From an uncultured Pseudovibrio sp. (GTDB lineage Bacteria > Pseudomonadota > Alphaproteobacteria > Rhizobiales > Stappiaceae), in NCBI GenBank assembly GCA_947496145.1, contig CANMBS010000005.1, positions 124,001-188,000 on the forward strand: DNA of 64,000 bases. Reading direction: 5' to 3'. The notes under the pieces were generated by a model. That model made no database searches. It was given only the letters and a program-made list of their open reading frames with translations, and was not told the origin of the DNA. The translations under genes and the position numbers were made by a program. Of the stretch, positions 17,308 through 26,100 are shown in pieces (positions within the stretch are counted from its first letter, which is position 1; every line of letters begins with the position of its first letter).

Positions 17308-18054
17308 ATGTTCTCTCGTTCTACTGTTGCTGCTCTTGCCCTTCTCGTGGCTGTTCCTGCTCAGGCTGAAACAATCCGTGTGGGCATGTCTGGCGGGTAT
17401 TTCCCGTTTACATTTGTTAAGCAAGACGTTCTTCAGGGATTTGAAGTTGATGTTGCCCGCGCAGTTGCGGAACAGACTGGTGATGAAGTTGAGTTCGTAA
17501 CCATGAGCTTTTCCGGTCTGGTTGGTGCGCTGGAAACTGGCCGGATTGATACTATTGCAAACCAGATCACGATTACACCAGAGCGCGAAGCGAAGTTCAC
17601 CTTCTCCCAGCCATATGTTTATGATGGTGCGCAGGTTATTGTAAAAGCAGGCAACGAGGAAATCAGCGGTGTTGAAGACCTTAAAGGCAAAAGCGTTGCT
17701 GTAAACCTCGGCTCCAATTTTGAAGAGCTGCTTCGCGGTCTTCCGTTTGCTGATGAAATCGATATTCGCACCTACGAAAGCAATCTGGCTCAGGACACCG
17801 CACTTGGCCGTGTTGACGCTTTCATTCATGACCGTATCAGCGCAGTTCAGGTGATCAAGGAAACTCCGCTGCCACTGGCTCTTGCTGGTGCACCATTTTC
17901 TGAAATCCGTAACGCAATGCCATTCCGAAGTGATGAAGATGGTAAAGCTTTGGCTGCTAAGGTTGATGGTGCTCTCACTGAGCTGAAAACCTCTGGCAAG
18001 CTTGCCGAGATTTCTCAGAAATGGTTCGGAACAGATATTACCAAAGCTAACTAG
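17308..18054 (+). CDS. Amino-acid ABC transporter substrate-binding protein
   Basis: A 248-aa periplasmic binding protein (SBP_bac_3 family). It has a signal peptide of about 21 residues cut after AQA. The mature start ETIRVGMSGGYFPFTF, then GFEVDVARAVAEQTG, the IANQITITPEREAKFTFSQPYVYDGAQ hinge motif, and LKGKSVAVNLGSNFEELL are typical. TAAGGA lies 7 nt upstream. The composition suggests a polar or sulfur amino acid such as cystine, but the ligand is not readable. It is the first gene of an operon with the permease and ATPase. An intercistronic hairpin follows it, which fits higher expression of the binding protein. Confidence 0.9.
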   Translation: MFSRSTVAALALLVAVPAQAETIRVGMSGGYFPFTFVKQDVLQGFEVDVARAVAEQTGDEVEFVTMSFSGLVGALETGRIDTIANQITITPEREAKFTFSQPYVYDGAQVIVKAGNEEISGVEDLKGKSVAVNLGSNFEELLRGLPFADEIDIRTYESNLAQDTALGRVDAFIHDRISAVQVIKETPLPLALAGAPFSEIRNAMPFRSDEDGKALAAKVDGALTELKTSGKLAEISQKWFGTDITKAN

Positions 18055-18103
18055 CCGGTCTGTTCTGAAGCTGAAAAGCACAGTTGCTTTGACTTAACCA
18101 TTC

Positions 18104-18144
18104 GCATGTCTTCAAGACCTTATGCCCGCGTCCTGAAGACATGC
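18104..18144 (+). promoter_or_regulatory. Intercistronic hairpin between binding protein and permease genes
   Basis: GCATGTCTTCA and TGAAGACATGC form a perfect 11-bp stem with a 19-nt loop, followed by TTTAATAATAAG. It probably lowers read-through or protects the upstream mRNA, so that the binding protein is made in excess over the permease and ATPase. Confidence 0.75.
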
Positions 18145-18164
18145 TTTAATAATAAGAACACATT

Positions 18165-18839
18165 ATGCGCGCGCTCGATCTGGATTATATGCTCGGCCTT
18201 TTGCCGGTCCTCTTAAAATACCTGCCCCTAACTTTGGGTATGGCAAGTGTGTCCATGATTTTGGCGCTCATACTTGCATCGCTCTTTGCGATCATCCGCG
18301 TGGTGCGCTTCCCTGTGCTGGATGCAGCCACGCGGCTCTTTATCAGCTTTTTTCGCGGGACACCGCTGCTGGTACAGTTGTTTCTGTTTTATTATGGTCT
18401 GCCGCAGCTTGTCTCCATCCTCACCGCAATTGATGGGGTAACTGCAGCAATAGTTGGTTTGACACTGCACTTTTCTGCCTACATGGCGGAGAGCATTCGG
18501 GCAGCCATTTTAGGTGTGGACCGCAGCCAGTGGGAAGCAGCTAAATCTATTGGCATGTCTACAGGGCAGATGATGCGCCGAATTATTTTGCCTCAGGCTG
18601 CACGTGTAGCAGCTCCGACACTGATCAACTACTTTATTGATTTGATTAAGAGTACCAGTCTGGCTTTTACACTCGGCGTCACTGAACTGATGGGGGCCGC
18701 TCAAAAAGAGGCTGCTGGCAGCTTCCTTTATTTCGAAACCTTCATTGTTGTTGCCGTGATTTACTGGGTTGTCGTTGAGAGCCTTGCTTTCATCCAGTCC
18801 AAAATTGAAAATCGACTATCAAAGGCTGTTTCCAGATGA
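18165..18839 (+). CDS. Amino-acid ABC transporter permease
   Basis: A 224-aa inner-membrane permease of the His/Glu/Gln/Arg family. About five membrane segments are visible. The N-terminal part has LPVLLKYLPLTLGMASVSM, and SFFRGTPLLVQLFLFYYGLPQ is the family hallmark. The EAA loop, which contacts the ATPase, reads QWEAAKSIGMSTGQMMRRIILPQAAR near residues 121-146. The gene ends in an ATGA overlap with the ATPase gene. One permease gene is present, so the channel is likely a homodimer. Confidence 0.93.
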   Translation: MRALDLDYMLGLLPVLLKYLPLTLGMASVSMILALILASLFAIIRVVRFPVLDAATRLFISFFRGTPLLVQLFLFYYGLPQLVSILTAIDGVTAAIVGLTLHFSAYMAESIRAAILGVDRSQWEAAKSIGMSTGQMMRRIILPQAARVAAPTLINYFIDLIKSTSLAFTLGVTELMGAAQKEAAGSFLYFETFIVVAVIYWVVVESLAFIQSKIENRLSKAVSR

Positions 18840-19567
18840 TTCAGATTCGTGGACTGACCAAAATCTATAATGGTGTTCCTGTCCTTGATGGGATTGATCT
18901 GGACATCAAAAAAGGAGAACGTATTGCGATTATTGGTCCATCCGGGACGGGTAAATCCACGCTCCTGCGCTGCCTGAATTTTCTAGAGCAACCAGAAAAA
19001 GGTGAATACATCCTTGATGGCGAGAGCATTGATGTTCAAAAGGCCAATGCAGCGCAGATTAAAGAGATGCGTTTGCGCACGGCTTTTGTGTTTCAGAACT
19101 ATGCTCTGTTTGCTAACAAAACTGCTCGCGAGAACATCGCAGAAGGCTTGATCACAGTTCGTGGTGAGCCGAAGGAAACAGCGTTTGAACGAGCAGACGA
19201 GATTTTGCACAAGATTGGCTTAGCAGATAAGGCCAACGCTTATCCGGCATCCTTATCCGGTGGTCAGCAGCAACGTGTCGGTATTGGCCGCGCAATGGCC
19301 AGCAATTCTGAGCTGATGCTGGTGGATGAGCCAACATCAGCGCTTGATCCTGAATGGGTCGATGAAGTGTTACAGTTGCTTACCCGTGTTGCTCAGGCCC
19401 ATCAGACTATGTTGATCGTGACCCATGAGATGGCATTTGCAAAAGAAATTGCTGATCGGGTTCTCTTCATGGAGGGCGGGCGTATTGTTGAGCAGGGACC
19501 GCCAGAAAAAATGTTTACCAGTCCGGATGACCCCAGAACACGCAGTTTCCTGCGTAAAGTGCTCTAA
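18836..19567 (+). CDS. Amino-acid ABC transporter ATP-binding protein
   Basis: A 243-aa ATPase with Walker A GPSGTGKST (about residues 32-40), Q-loop FQNYALFANKT, signature LSGGQQQRVGIGRAM (about 137-151), Walker B LMLVDEPTSALDP and the switch His in VTHEM. The C-terminal FMEGGRIVEQGPPEKMF is typical of polar amino-acid importers. It overlaps the permease gene by 4 bp. With the two upstream genes it forms a complete importer, in contrast to the ABC system at 29.3-31.9 kb, which lacks an ATPase. Confidence 0.95.
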   Translation: MIQIRGLTKIYNGVPVLDGIDLDIKKGERIAIIGPSGTGKSTLLRCLNFLEQPEKGEYILDGESIDVQKANAAQIKEMRLRTAFVFQNYALFANKTARENIAEGLITVRGEPKETAFERADEILHKIGLADKANAYPASLSGGQQQRVGIGRAMASNSELMLVDEPTSALDPEWVDEVLQLLTRVAQAHQTMLIVTHEMAFAKEIADRVLFMEGGRIVEQGPPEKMFTSPDDPRTRSFLRKVL

Positions 19568-19607
19568 GCGTTAAAATGGTACTTTCTGACCTGGGTACCG
19601 TTGTATT

Positions 19608-20558
19608 TTATCGACCCGCCAGAGTGTTGTTGACCTGAAGGAGTTCAGCATTCCCACCGCAAAGGAGCACACTAATGCGTTCTCCTTCCTTCGGTTTGTA
19701 AGCGCCGGAAGTCAAAGCAGCCAGAGCGGTTGCTCCCCCCGGTTCGACGACGAGCTGCATTTCTCGCCAAAGACGGCGCTGTGCGGCAAGGATATCGGTG
19801 TCTTCTACCAAAATGGCGTCTGCGATGTGGTTCCGGGCAACGTCAAACGTGTAAGTACCGCAACGTTTTGCTCCAAGTGCATTGGCCGCGATGCTGTCCA
19901 GTTCGACATCTACCGGCTTGCCAGCTTTGAGTGCGGCATACATTGAACAAGAGCCGTAAGGTTCAACTGCAATGACTCTGGTTGAACTGTTCGCATAATA
20001 GCTGGCAATACCTGCGGCCAGTCCTCCGCCACCAACGGCGACAAGGATGGTATCAAGGTCAGGAGATTGCTCAGCCCATTCCAGTGCGACAGTTCCCTGA
20101 CCGTTGATAGTGTCCGGGGCGTCATAGGGGTGAATATCGACAGCACCTGTTTGCTGCTGATACTTTGTGCAAAGGGCCGCAGCATCCGCATAAGCTGCGC
20201 CTTCGATATGCACTTCTGCGCCGAAGTCACGAATTTTTTCGATCTTGGCCGGGTTGGAAGTCTCCGGCACAAAGATTCTGGCTTTCACTCCAAGTGCATG
20301 AGCTGCACATGCAACAGCCGCACCATGATTGCCACCAGAAGCAGCAGCAATACCAGCTTCAGGTATTGGTTTGTTTAGCAGTGAGTTGAATGCACCACGT
20401 GCTTTAAAAGAACCTGAGTATTGCAGATGCTCCAGTTTTAAAGAGATAGAACCTTTCAGGCCAAATGTTTCGTTGCCACTGATGATTGATGGCGTTTTAC
20501 GAATGTATTTCTGAATGCGCTTGTGAGCGGATTCGATCTCTTGTCTGGAAATATGCAC
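19608..20558 (-). CDS. PLP-dependent threonine/serine dehydratase family protein
   Basis: A 316-aa fold-type II PLP enzyme, related to catabolic threonine dehydratase without the ACT regulatory domain. It has KLEHLQYSGSFKARGAFNSL with the PLP Lys near residue 55, the ASGGNHGAAVACAA phosphate-cradle motif, and NGQGTVALEW. The VAVGGGGLAAG glycine loop and LLCGGN near the C-terminus complete the pattern. It would deaminate L-threonine or L-serine, or a related hydroxy amino acid. It lies convergent to the ABC importer and upstream of nothing obvious. Together with the M20 amidohydrolase it suggests breakdown of an imported acylated or modified amino acid, which is inference. Confidence 0.85.
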   Translation of the reverse strand: MHISRQEIESAHKRIQKYIRKTPSIISGNETFGLKGSISLKLEHLQYSGSFKARGAFNSLLNKPIPEAGIAAASGGNHGAAVACAAHALGVKARIFVPETSNPAKIEKIRDFGAEVHIEGAAYADAAALCTKYQQQTGAVDIHPYDAPDTINGQGTVALEWAEQSPDLDTILVAVGGGGLAAGIASYYANSSTRVIAVEPYGSCSMYAALKAGKPVDVELDSIAANALGAKRCGTYTFDVARNHIADAILVEDTDILAAQRRLWREMQLVVEPGGATALAALTSGAYKPKEGERISVLLCGGNAELLQVNNTLAGR

Positions 20559-20627
20559 GATGTGGCCTGTTTATCCTGAAAAAGAAGCCCCGAGACCATC
20601 GAAGCTTCTACGAATGCGGAATGCACT

Positions 20628-21800
20628 TTAAGTTGAGCTTAATGAAGTTTCAACTAATTTAATAAAAAGCGAACAACCATATGGTATGGCTTCGTCATTA
20701 AAGTCATATTCAGGATGGTGCAGACCCGCGCTGTCGCCATTTCCAATAAACAGGAAAGCTCCCGGCTTTTCTTCGAGATAGTATGCAAAATCTTCCCCAC
20801 CCATGCTGGGCTGAAGATCTGGATTAACTTTAGTATCGTTTCCGGTGACTTCTTCAGCGATCTTTGTAGCGAACTCAGCCTGTGCCGCATGGTTCTTGGT
20901 CGGGGGGTATCCATCCATAAAATTAAAATCAACGCTGGCACCATTTGCCGCACAAATACCTTCGACAATTTGCTTAAGGCGTTCCGCTGCCTGTTTGCGA
21001 ACGTCTGACGTCAAACTGCGAATTGTGCCACTTAACTGTGCCGTATCAGGTATAATATTGTGAGCGGTACCAGCCTTGAAAACAGTAACAGAAACAACGA
21101 CCGACTCCAGAGGAGCAACGTTTCTTGAAGCAATGGATTGGATTGCGGAGACAATCTGAGAGCCGACTACAATGGGATCGATCGTGTGGTGCGGGTAAGC
21201 TGCGTGACCGCCGAGACCTTTAATTGTTATCGTGAACTCGTCAGTTGATGCCAATAGAGGACCAGGACGGGTTGCAAACTCGCCGATTGATATTCCTGGC
21301 AGATTATGCAAGCCATAGATCTCATCCACGTGCCAGCGGGTGAAGAGACCGTCGTCCATCATTGCTTTTGCACCAGCGCCGCCTTCTTCGGCGGGTTGGA
21401 ATATGAGTACTACGGTTCCGTCAAAGTTGCGGGTCTCAGCAAGGTACTTTGCGGCTCCTAAAAGCATGGCGGTGTGGCCGTCGTGACCACAGGCGTGCAT
21501 TGCTCCGTCGATTTTGGAAGCATATTCTTTGCCTGTTTCCTCTGTCATTGGTAATGCATCTATGTCCGCACGTAGTGCAATGGATTTACCAGCGCCGCCA
21601 TTGCGGCCTTTGATGATGCCAACAACACCAGTGCGACCAACGCCAGTGATCACTTCATCAACGCCGATCTCATTCAGAATCTCCGCGACTTTGGCTGATG
21701 TGCGATGAGTTTCATAAAGAATTTCCGGGTGCTCATGAAAATCACGACGCCAGGCGGTGATTTCATCTTGCATCTCTGCCAGACGGTTGATGATTGGCAT
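20628..21800 (-). CDS. M20 family amidohydrolase (hippurate/N-acyl-amino acid hydrolase type)
   Basis: A 390-aa metal-dependent hydrolase. It starts with the WRRDFHEHPEILYETHRTSA segment and then has LRADIDALPMTEETG. HACGHDGHTAMLLGAAKYL follows, with the metal-binding Cys and His residues near 100-106. FQPAEEGGAGAKAMMDDGLF carries the catalytic Glu pair, and the C-terminal MGGEDFAYYLEEKPGAF is also present. These enzymes cleave N-acyl or N-aryl amino acids in the cytosol. It precedes the dehydratase on the same strand with a 69-bp gap, likely an operon, so an acylated amino acid could be imported, deacylated and deaminated. Confidence 0.92.
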   Translation of the reverse strand: MPIINRLAEMQDEITAWRRDFHEHPEILYETHRTSAKVAEILNEIGVDEVITGVGRTGVVGIIKGRNGGAGKSIALRADIDALPMTEETGKEYASKIDGAMHACGHDGHTAMLLGAAKYLAETRNFDGTVVLIFQPAEEGGAGAKAMMDDGLFTRWHVDEIYGLHNLPGISIGEFATRPGPLLASTDEFTITIKGLGGHAAYPHHTIDPIVVGSQIVSAIQSIASRNVAPLESVVVSVTVFKAGTAHNIIPDTAQLSGTIRSLTSDVRKQAAERLKQIVEGICAANGASVDFNFMDGYPPTKNHAAQAEFATKIAEEVTGNDTKVNPDLQPSMGGEDFAYYLEEKPGAFLFIGNGDSAGLHHPEYDFNDEAIPYGCSLFIKLVETSLSST

Positions 21801-22032
21801 TGGAGTACTCCCTTAAATACTTTAATTTTTTGGATTAATATAGTTATTCACTTTGGCCTGTCTCCTAGTCTGTTTTCAAGTGAAAATACGGATAATTTAT
21901 ACGGTTGACTAAAATTAAAGAGCTTATGGTTTGAGCATCTTAACCACCTCAGAATGACCGTGATCACGCTTTTATGGGTGCTGACGTCAGGTCACATATT
22001 GCATTGGTTTACTTCAGTATGAGTGAGGCGGT

Positions 22033-22392
22033 ATGGCGATTTATCAGAGTGTCTTCAGAAACGTCAGCGAAGAAAAACAGCATTGGATGCTGCAAAATAA
22101 AGGCAGTCGATACGTTAGCTTGTTACCCTCCCGTGCAGAGTTAAAAGCAGGGCCGTTTGATTTTCGTCGCAATGTTTCGGTCAATTTGCTTGTCAATGGC
22201 GGTCTTTTCGGGACTTCCCTGAGGTACAACTCCCTGCGTGACAGCTGGAGCCTTTGGCCGTTGACGAGTGATTTTTCCTTGCAGGTGGAAAATCGTACGG
22301 TGTTTGTTGAATGTGCATTAAGTCAGGCTAATGAAGTGAGGTCCAATGTGGAAACACTAACGCGGTTTTATGAGGAGTTAAGCCGACCTTAG
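22033..22392 (+). CDS. Hypothetical protein, 119 aa
   Basis: A frame of 119 codons with GAGGCGGT just before the ATG. The protein looks globular and beta-rich: RYVSLLPSRAELKAGPFDFRRNVSVNLL, in part, then SLWPLTSDFSLQVENRTVFVECAL, and a C-terminal helix NVETLTRFYEEL. It has no signal peptide or membrane segment. I do not recognise a domain. It overlaps the 3' end of the convergent methyltransferase gene by 4 bp. Confidence 0.6.
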   Translation: MAIYQSVFRNVSEEKQHWMLQNKGSRYVSLLPSRAELKAGPFDFRRNVSVNLLVNGGLFGTSLRYNSLRDSWSLWPLTSDFSLQVENRTVFVECALSQANEVRSNVETLTRFYEELSRP

Positions 22393-23048
22393 TAATGACA
22401 ATATGTGTAGACAGAGGTTTTCTTTGTTTCCATGTCTTCCAGTTCCCTCTGCACTGGAATCTCGTAGGTCTGGAGATGCTTCAGCCGTGATGCCGGAAAG
22501 TAAGAGCGTTGGGGATCGCCAACCAAAATGGAAGACTGGCGAGATTTATCCGCTGTTTCGAACCACTTTAATACTCTCTCAGTCATATGAGCATCGTAGA
22601 ACACGTCACCGCAGCATACCAGATCGTATGCCTTTAAAGGGCGTTCAAGTAAGTCTTCTGTCGTAACCTGAATTGTAACATGGTTCAGGCGGGCGTTGAT
22701 AAGTGCCGCATCACTGGCAAAGCTGTCGATGTCTGCCGCTAATGCTGAGCTTGCCCCGGCTTTCATAGCTGCGATTGCGACAAGGCCTGAGCCGCTGGCA
22801 AAATCGAGAATGTGTTTGCCCTGCACGCATTCGGGATTGTCCAGAATGTAGCGTGCCAGTGCCTGACCTCCTGCCCACGCGAAAGCCCAGAAAGGAGAAG
22901 GAATGCCAAGTTCCTCCAGCTCTTCTTCGCCCATACGCCACAGATCAACGCTTTCATCTGCAAGGTAGAGAGAGAGGGACGGCGCATGGGGAACAGGATG
23001 AATGCGGGTCTGTTCTAAAATAAACTTGCGCCGGTCCAATACAGTCAT
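22389..23048 (-). CDS. Class I SAM-dependent methyltransferase (COG3897-like)
   Basis: A 219-aa cytosolic methyltransferase. Its N-terminal region has PSLSLYLADESVDLW. PFWAFAWAGGQALARYILDNP is typical of the group related to ETFB lysine and L11 methyltransferases. The SAM motif I is ILDFASGSGLVAIAAMKAGA (in part), followed by ADIDSFASDAALINARLN and then DLVCCGDVFYD as motif IV. It follows the EVE-domain gene by 6 bp on the same strand, extending the gpsA-yciI-EVE cluster. Its substrate is unknown, and a protein Lys or small molecule are both possible. Confidence 0.82.
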   Translation of the reverse strand: MTVLDRRKFILEQTRIHPVPHAPSLSLYLADESVDLWRMGEEELEELGIPSPFWAFAWAGGQALARYILDNPECVQGKHILDFASGSGLVAIAAMKAGASSALAADIDSFASDAALINARLNHVTIQVTTEDLLERPLKAYDLVCCGDVFYDAHMTERVLKWFETADKSRQSSILVGDPQRSYFPASRLKHLQTYEIPVQRELEDMETKKTSVYTYCHY

Positions 23049-23054
23049 CTGAGA

Positions 23055-23483
23055 TCAGACCTCAGATGGGTCCATGCCTGCCATTTCCAGAACCACCGCC
23101 CATTCTTCCGGCTTTACAGGTTGCACGGACAGGCGCATGGAGGTGACGAGGGCCATATCTGAAAGGCGTTCTTCGGCTTTGACCTGTGCCAGCGTGACTG
23201 TTTGTGGCAGGTCTTTTACTGCCTTGATGTCAACGCATTCCCAGCGAGGATCATCGGTTGTGGAATCTGGATGTGCGAGAGCACAGACCTCAACAATGCC
23301 CACGACTTCTTTGCCGATGTTGGAGTGGTAGAAGAAGCCGCGATCCCCAATTTTCATGGTGCGCATGAAGTTGCGGGCCTGATAGTTGCGTACGCCGTCC
23401 CATTCTTCGCCTTCTTCGCCCTTGGCTTTTTGCTGATCCCAGGACCATTTGTTCGGTTCGGATTTGAACAGCCAGTATTGCAC
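23055..23483 (-). CDS. EVE (PUA-like) domain protein
   Basis: A 142-aa EVE-domain protein (old DUF55). It has YWLFKSEPNKWSWDQQ at the start, WDGVRNYQARNFMRTMKIGDRGFFYHSN in part, and GIVEVCALAHPD, the usual beta-barrel that can bind modified bases. GTG at 23483 is chosen because GGAGG lies exactly 5 nt before it. An upstream in-frame ATG at 23495 would place GGAGG inside the coding region. EVE proteins are usual neighbours of gpsA and yciI in alphaproteobacteria, as here. Confidence 0.9.
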   Translation of the reverse strand: MQYWLFKSEPNKWSWDQQKAKGEEGEEWDGVRNYQARNFMRTMKIGDRGFFYHSNIGKEVVGIVEVCALAHPDSTTDDPRWECVDIKAVKDLPQTVTLAQVKAEERLSDMALVTSMRLSVQPVKPEEWAVVLEMAGMDPSEV

Positions 23484-23577
23484 TATTGCCTCCATGCACG
23501 CAGAAGAGCACCAGCCTTTATTCAGAAAAGCAGGTGCTCTGGTTTAACAGGTTGTAAACACGCAGCTTACAGCAAAA

Positions 23578-23868
23578 TTACATTTCCGGGTTTTTTAATA
23601 CCCAGTTCCACGGGCGGATCTCAACAGTTTCAAAAAGACCAGCAAGTGCATACGGGTCTTCATTGGCAACTGCGAGTACTTCGTCGCGGTTTGCTGCTTC
23701 AACAAGCAGGAGAGAGCCAGTTGGGGATACCAGGTCATCACACATAAACGGGCCAGCAGCCTTCAGACGATCACCAAGACCACTGAGGAAGTCGAGATGC
23801 GCTTCGCGGGTCTTCTGACGAAGGTCTTCATGGTGTGCCTTGTCTGTGCAGATGAGAGCGTACAGCAT
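23578..23868 (-). CDS. YciI-like protein
   Basis: A 96-aa ferredoxin-like-fold protein of the YciI/YCII family. It starts MLYALICTDKAHHEDLRQ. DFLSGLGDRLKAAGPF, TGSLLLVEAANRDEVLAVANEDPYA (in part) and AGLFETVEIRPWNW carry the conserved His/Asp region of the family. The function of YciI proteins is generally unknown, and some are hydrolases. It belongs to the gpsA-yciI-EVE cluster. The 183 bp between it and gpsA hold no other gene that I can support. Confidence 0.9.
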   Translation of the reverse strand: MLYALICTDKAHHEDLRQKTREAHLDFLSGLGDRLKAAGPFMCDDLVSPTGSLLLVEAANRDEVLAVANEDPYALAGLFETVEIRPWNWVLKNPEM

Positions 23869-24051
23869 ATTGGATACTCCAGTCGCGGGTTTCTACCCAA
23901 CCTTTTAAAGCATCGAGCACGAAATTTAAATTGCTGCGATGCTCCAACTTTAAGTCTTGCGCCATCCCTTCGGGAACTTCTCCGGCCCCATGGAGGGATA
24001 TGCTTAAATACCTGATTCTTCATCAGGTTAAATTCAGTGTAGAGGATTCTA

Positions 24052-25068
24052 CTAGGGGTGACTCTCCCGTTTGAGGGGGCGCGTCATTAAGTCGCTTAAT
24101 GCTTGAGACAATTCAATTTTTCCAGCAACGATCAATGAAACAGCTTTTGCAATCGGCATATCAACGCCGTGTTGCTCAGCCAGAGAAACGGCGATTTTGG
24201 CAGAATGTGCTCCTTCCGCCAGTTTTTGTCCCGGAGCAACAAGCTCTTCTGCGGTTCGGCCCTGACCTATCTTGAGACCAAAAGCAAAGTTTCGTGATTG
24301 GGTGGAAGAGCAAGTCAGAACCAAATCACCCAGCCCTGACAGGCCGGTTAATGTTTCACTTTTTGCATTCATCGCCATGCCGAGGCGGGTTAACTCTGCG
24401 AAGCCGCGGGCGGTGAGCGCTGCTTGCGCACTTGCGCCAAGGCCATAGCCCACTGCGGCACCGCAAGCGATAGCAAGAACATTTTTCAGGGCCCCGCCAA
24501 TTTGCACGCCGATCAGATCATCGGTTGCATAAGGACGGAAGCTGCTGGAGGCAAGGGCGGCTGAAAGCTGGTCTGCGACAGCCCCATCTTCAGCGGCGAT
24601 GGTGATGGCAGTTGGCAGACCTCTGGCCACATCATGTGCAAAGCTGGGACCAGAAAGAGCTGCCGGAACGGCCTGCGGTGCAAGGTCCTTGATGATCTGA
24701 GAAAGCATTTGCCCTGTTGCCTGCTCAATTCCCTTGGCACACAGAACAATTGGTGCTTTGGGCTTCAGGAAAGGCGAAATTGCTTCTGTCATAGTGCGTG
24801 TGGTTTGCGCCGGAGTAACAAGCAACAGAGCGTCAGCTCCTGTTACGGCCTGTTCCAGACTGGTCGTTGCAACGATGTGCTCTTCCCAGGTTATGCCGGG
24901 AAGATATTTCGGGTTTTGCCTGCTGCTGTTGATTGCGCCCACGGTTTCAGCATCACGCGCCCAAAGGATAACTTCACGACCGGCTCTTGCAGCAGCCAAA
25001 GCGAGTGCGGTTCCCCACGAGCCGCCGCCAATGACTGCGATCTTGTTCAGAGCAGTGGTCATGTTCAT
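24052..25068 (-). CDS. gpsA: Glycerol-3-phosphate dehydrogenase [NAD(P)+]
   Basis: A 338-aa GpsA that makes sn-glycerol 3-phosphate from dihydroxyacetone phosphate for phospholipid synthesis. It has IAVIGGGSWGTALALAAARAG in part, the Rossmann motif, then NPKYLPG, CAKGIEQ and LSGPSFAHDVARGLPTA. IGGALKNVLAIACG follows with the catalytic Lys, and GLGDLVLTCSS with the C-terminal helical domain. Length and motifs are complete. It is oriented against tsaD, although the two are normally tandem in this class. The intervening block is flanked by inverted repeats (see findings). Confidence 0.96.
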   Translation of the reverse strand: MNMTTALNKIAVIGGGSWGTALALAAARAGREVILWARDAETVGAINSSRQNPKYLPGITWEEHIVATTSLEQAVTGADALLLVTPAQTTRTMTEAISPFLKPKAPIVLCAKGIEQATGQMLSQIIKDLAPQAVPAALSGPSFAHDVARGLPTAITIAAEDGAVADQLSAALASSSFRPYATDDLIGVQIGGALKNVLAIACGAAVGYGLGASAQAALTARGFAELTRLGMAMNAKSETLTGLSGLGDLVLTCSSTQSRNFAFGLKIGQGRTAEELVAPGQKLAEGAHSAKIAVSLAEQHGVDMPIAKAVSLIVAGKIELSQALSDLMTRPLKRESHP

Positions 25069-25073
25069 GTTCC

Positions 25074-25553
25074 TTAGTGGCTAATGTTCAATCGTTCACA
25101 CAGTTGCCTGAGAGGGAGATCAAACCCGCCAAGCATGGCTAGACTGGACTTAGTTTCGTTATCCGCCAAATCAACCCAGAAGAAGCGAAAGAGGATAGGA
25201 TCTCCACCATCATTTGGCGACATCTCATAGTGATCCCATGTTTCTTTTGCTTTTTCCTGAACTTTAAGATGGAAAAAGACGCTCCTATGGAGTTCTGGTC
25301 CCATCGTGCGATCGTCTTCGTACTGGTAGTCGTATTTGTCAAAGGGTTCCAGGGCACCCGTTACGATCAGGCCGGTTTCTTCTTCGAATTCCCGCTTTGC
25401 CGCGATCAGGTAACTTTCGCCGGGATCTAATGTTCCGCCGGGAACCTGAAAACTGCCCGAGATGTTGGTTTCTGGTTCGTCAAATACAAGCAGGTGGGTG
25501 CCACAGGTCATATAGACATAAGCTTTGTGTCGAGGTTGCAATGTGATCTCCAT
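25074..25553 (-). CDS. NUDIX hydrolase
   Basis: A 159-aa NUDIX protein. The box G-x5-E-x7-R-E-x-x-E-E-x-G is seen in full as GGTLDPGESYLIAAKREFEEETG (in part), near residues 40-62. The N-terminal half shows strand KAYVYMTCGTHLLVFDEP, and the C-terminus ends in a leucine-rich helix. It would cleave a nucleoside-diphosphate-linked substrate, and which one cannot be read. It directly precedes gpsA (5-bp gap) on the same strand, so the two are co-transcribed. Its 5' end lies about 140 bp from repeat copy B. Confidence 0.92.
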   Translation of the reverse strand: MEITLQPRHKAYVYMTCGTHLLVFDEPETNISGSFQVPGGTLDPGESYLIAAKREFEEETGLIVTGALEPFDKYDYQYEDDRTMGPELHRSVFFHLKVQEKAKETWDHYEMSPNDGGDPILFRFFWVDLADNETKSSLAMLGGFDLPLRQLCERLNISH

Positions 25554-25692
25554 CCTGAATCACTTAAATGAATGTTGTGAGCTGGGGAGGGTACGTGCAG
25601 GAGTTTGGTGCAATCAAGGCAAGATGTGGTCTTGTACATGACAAGTGGAAATTGCACCACATGGCCTCCCATGCAGTGTTGAATATAAGAAG

Positions 25693-26069
25693 CCCGAATA
25701 ACGGGATGGGCAAGGCAAGCAGGCAATGCCTGCGCAGTATAGTTAAGTTAGTTTCTTCGGCATTGGCTATTTGCCTTGCCCAGACGTTTTTGCAGGAGGC
25801 TAAGGCCAAGCTCCAAAAGACACTTGGAAGAGCTAAGACCGTTGGAAAGCCTCAGTTCTCAGTGCTGGCGCCCTTTGGTTTGACCGGACATCCGCTATCC
25901 CTCAACACTGTTGGCGAAAGGGGAACCTCCACGAACCCGCTGGATGATACGTTACCTCACCCAGTAGCCCCGTCCAGCCCACACCAAACCGAAGGACGTT
26001 CCCCCGACTGCCCGAATGCGTGAGCCTGAGAATGATTATGCAGGAGATTTAGGGAGGGGGGATAAGTTT
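25693..26069 (+). repeat. Inverted repeat copy B (about 375 bp), right edge of the 10-kb block
   Basis: The plus-strand sequence matches the reverse complement of 15058-15433, from CCCGAATAACGGG to GGGAGGGGGGATAAG. The terminal stem is kept, with GGGCAAGGCAAG facing TTTGCCTTGCCC. One C-to-T change turns a G-C pair into G-U, so pairing is preserved. The through-running frame is also present. Opposite orientation of the two copies around a block with reversed synteny is the signature of recombination between them. Confidence 0.85.
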
Positions 26070-26100
26070 TCAGCGCCATCAACTCTAAGATATGCGAAAT

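Noticed and set aside
17221-18081. A 286-codon minus-strand frame inside the binding-protein gene
   Set aside because: The plus-strand protein has a signal peptide and SBP motifs. The antisense translation is Asn/Phe/Cys-rich noise.
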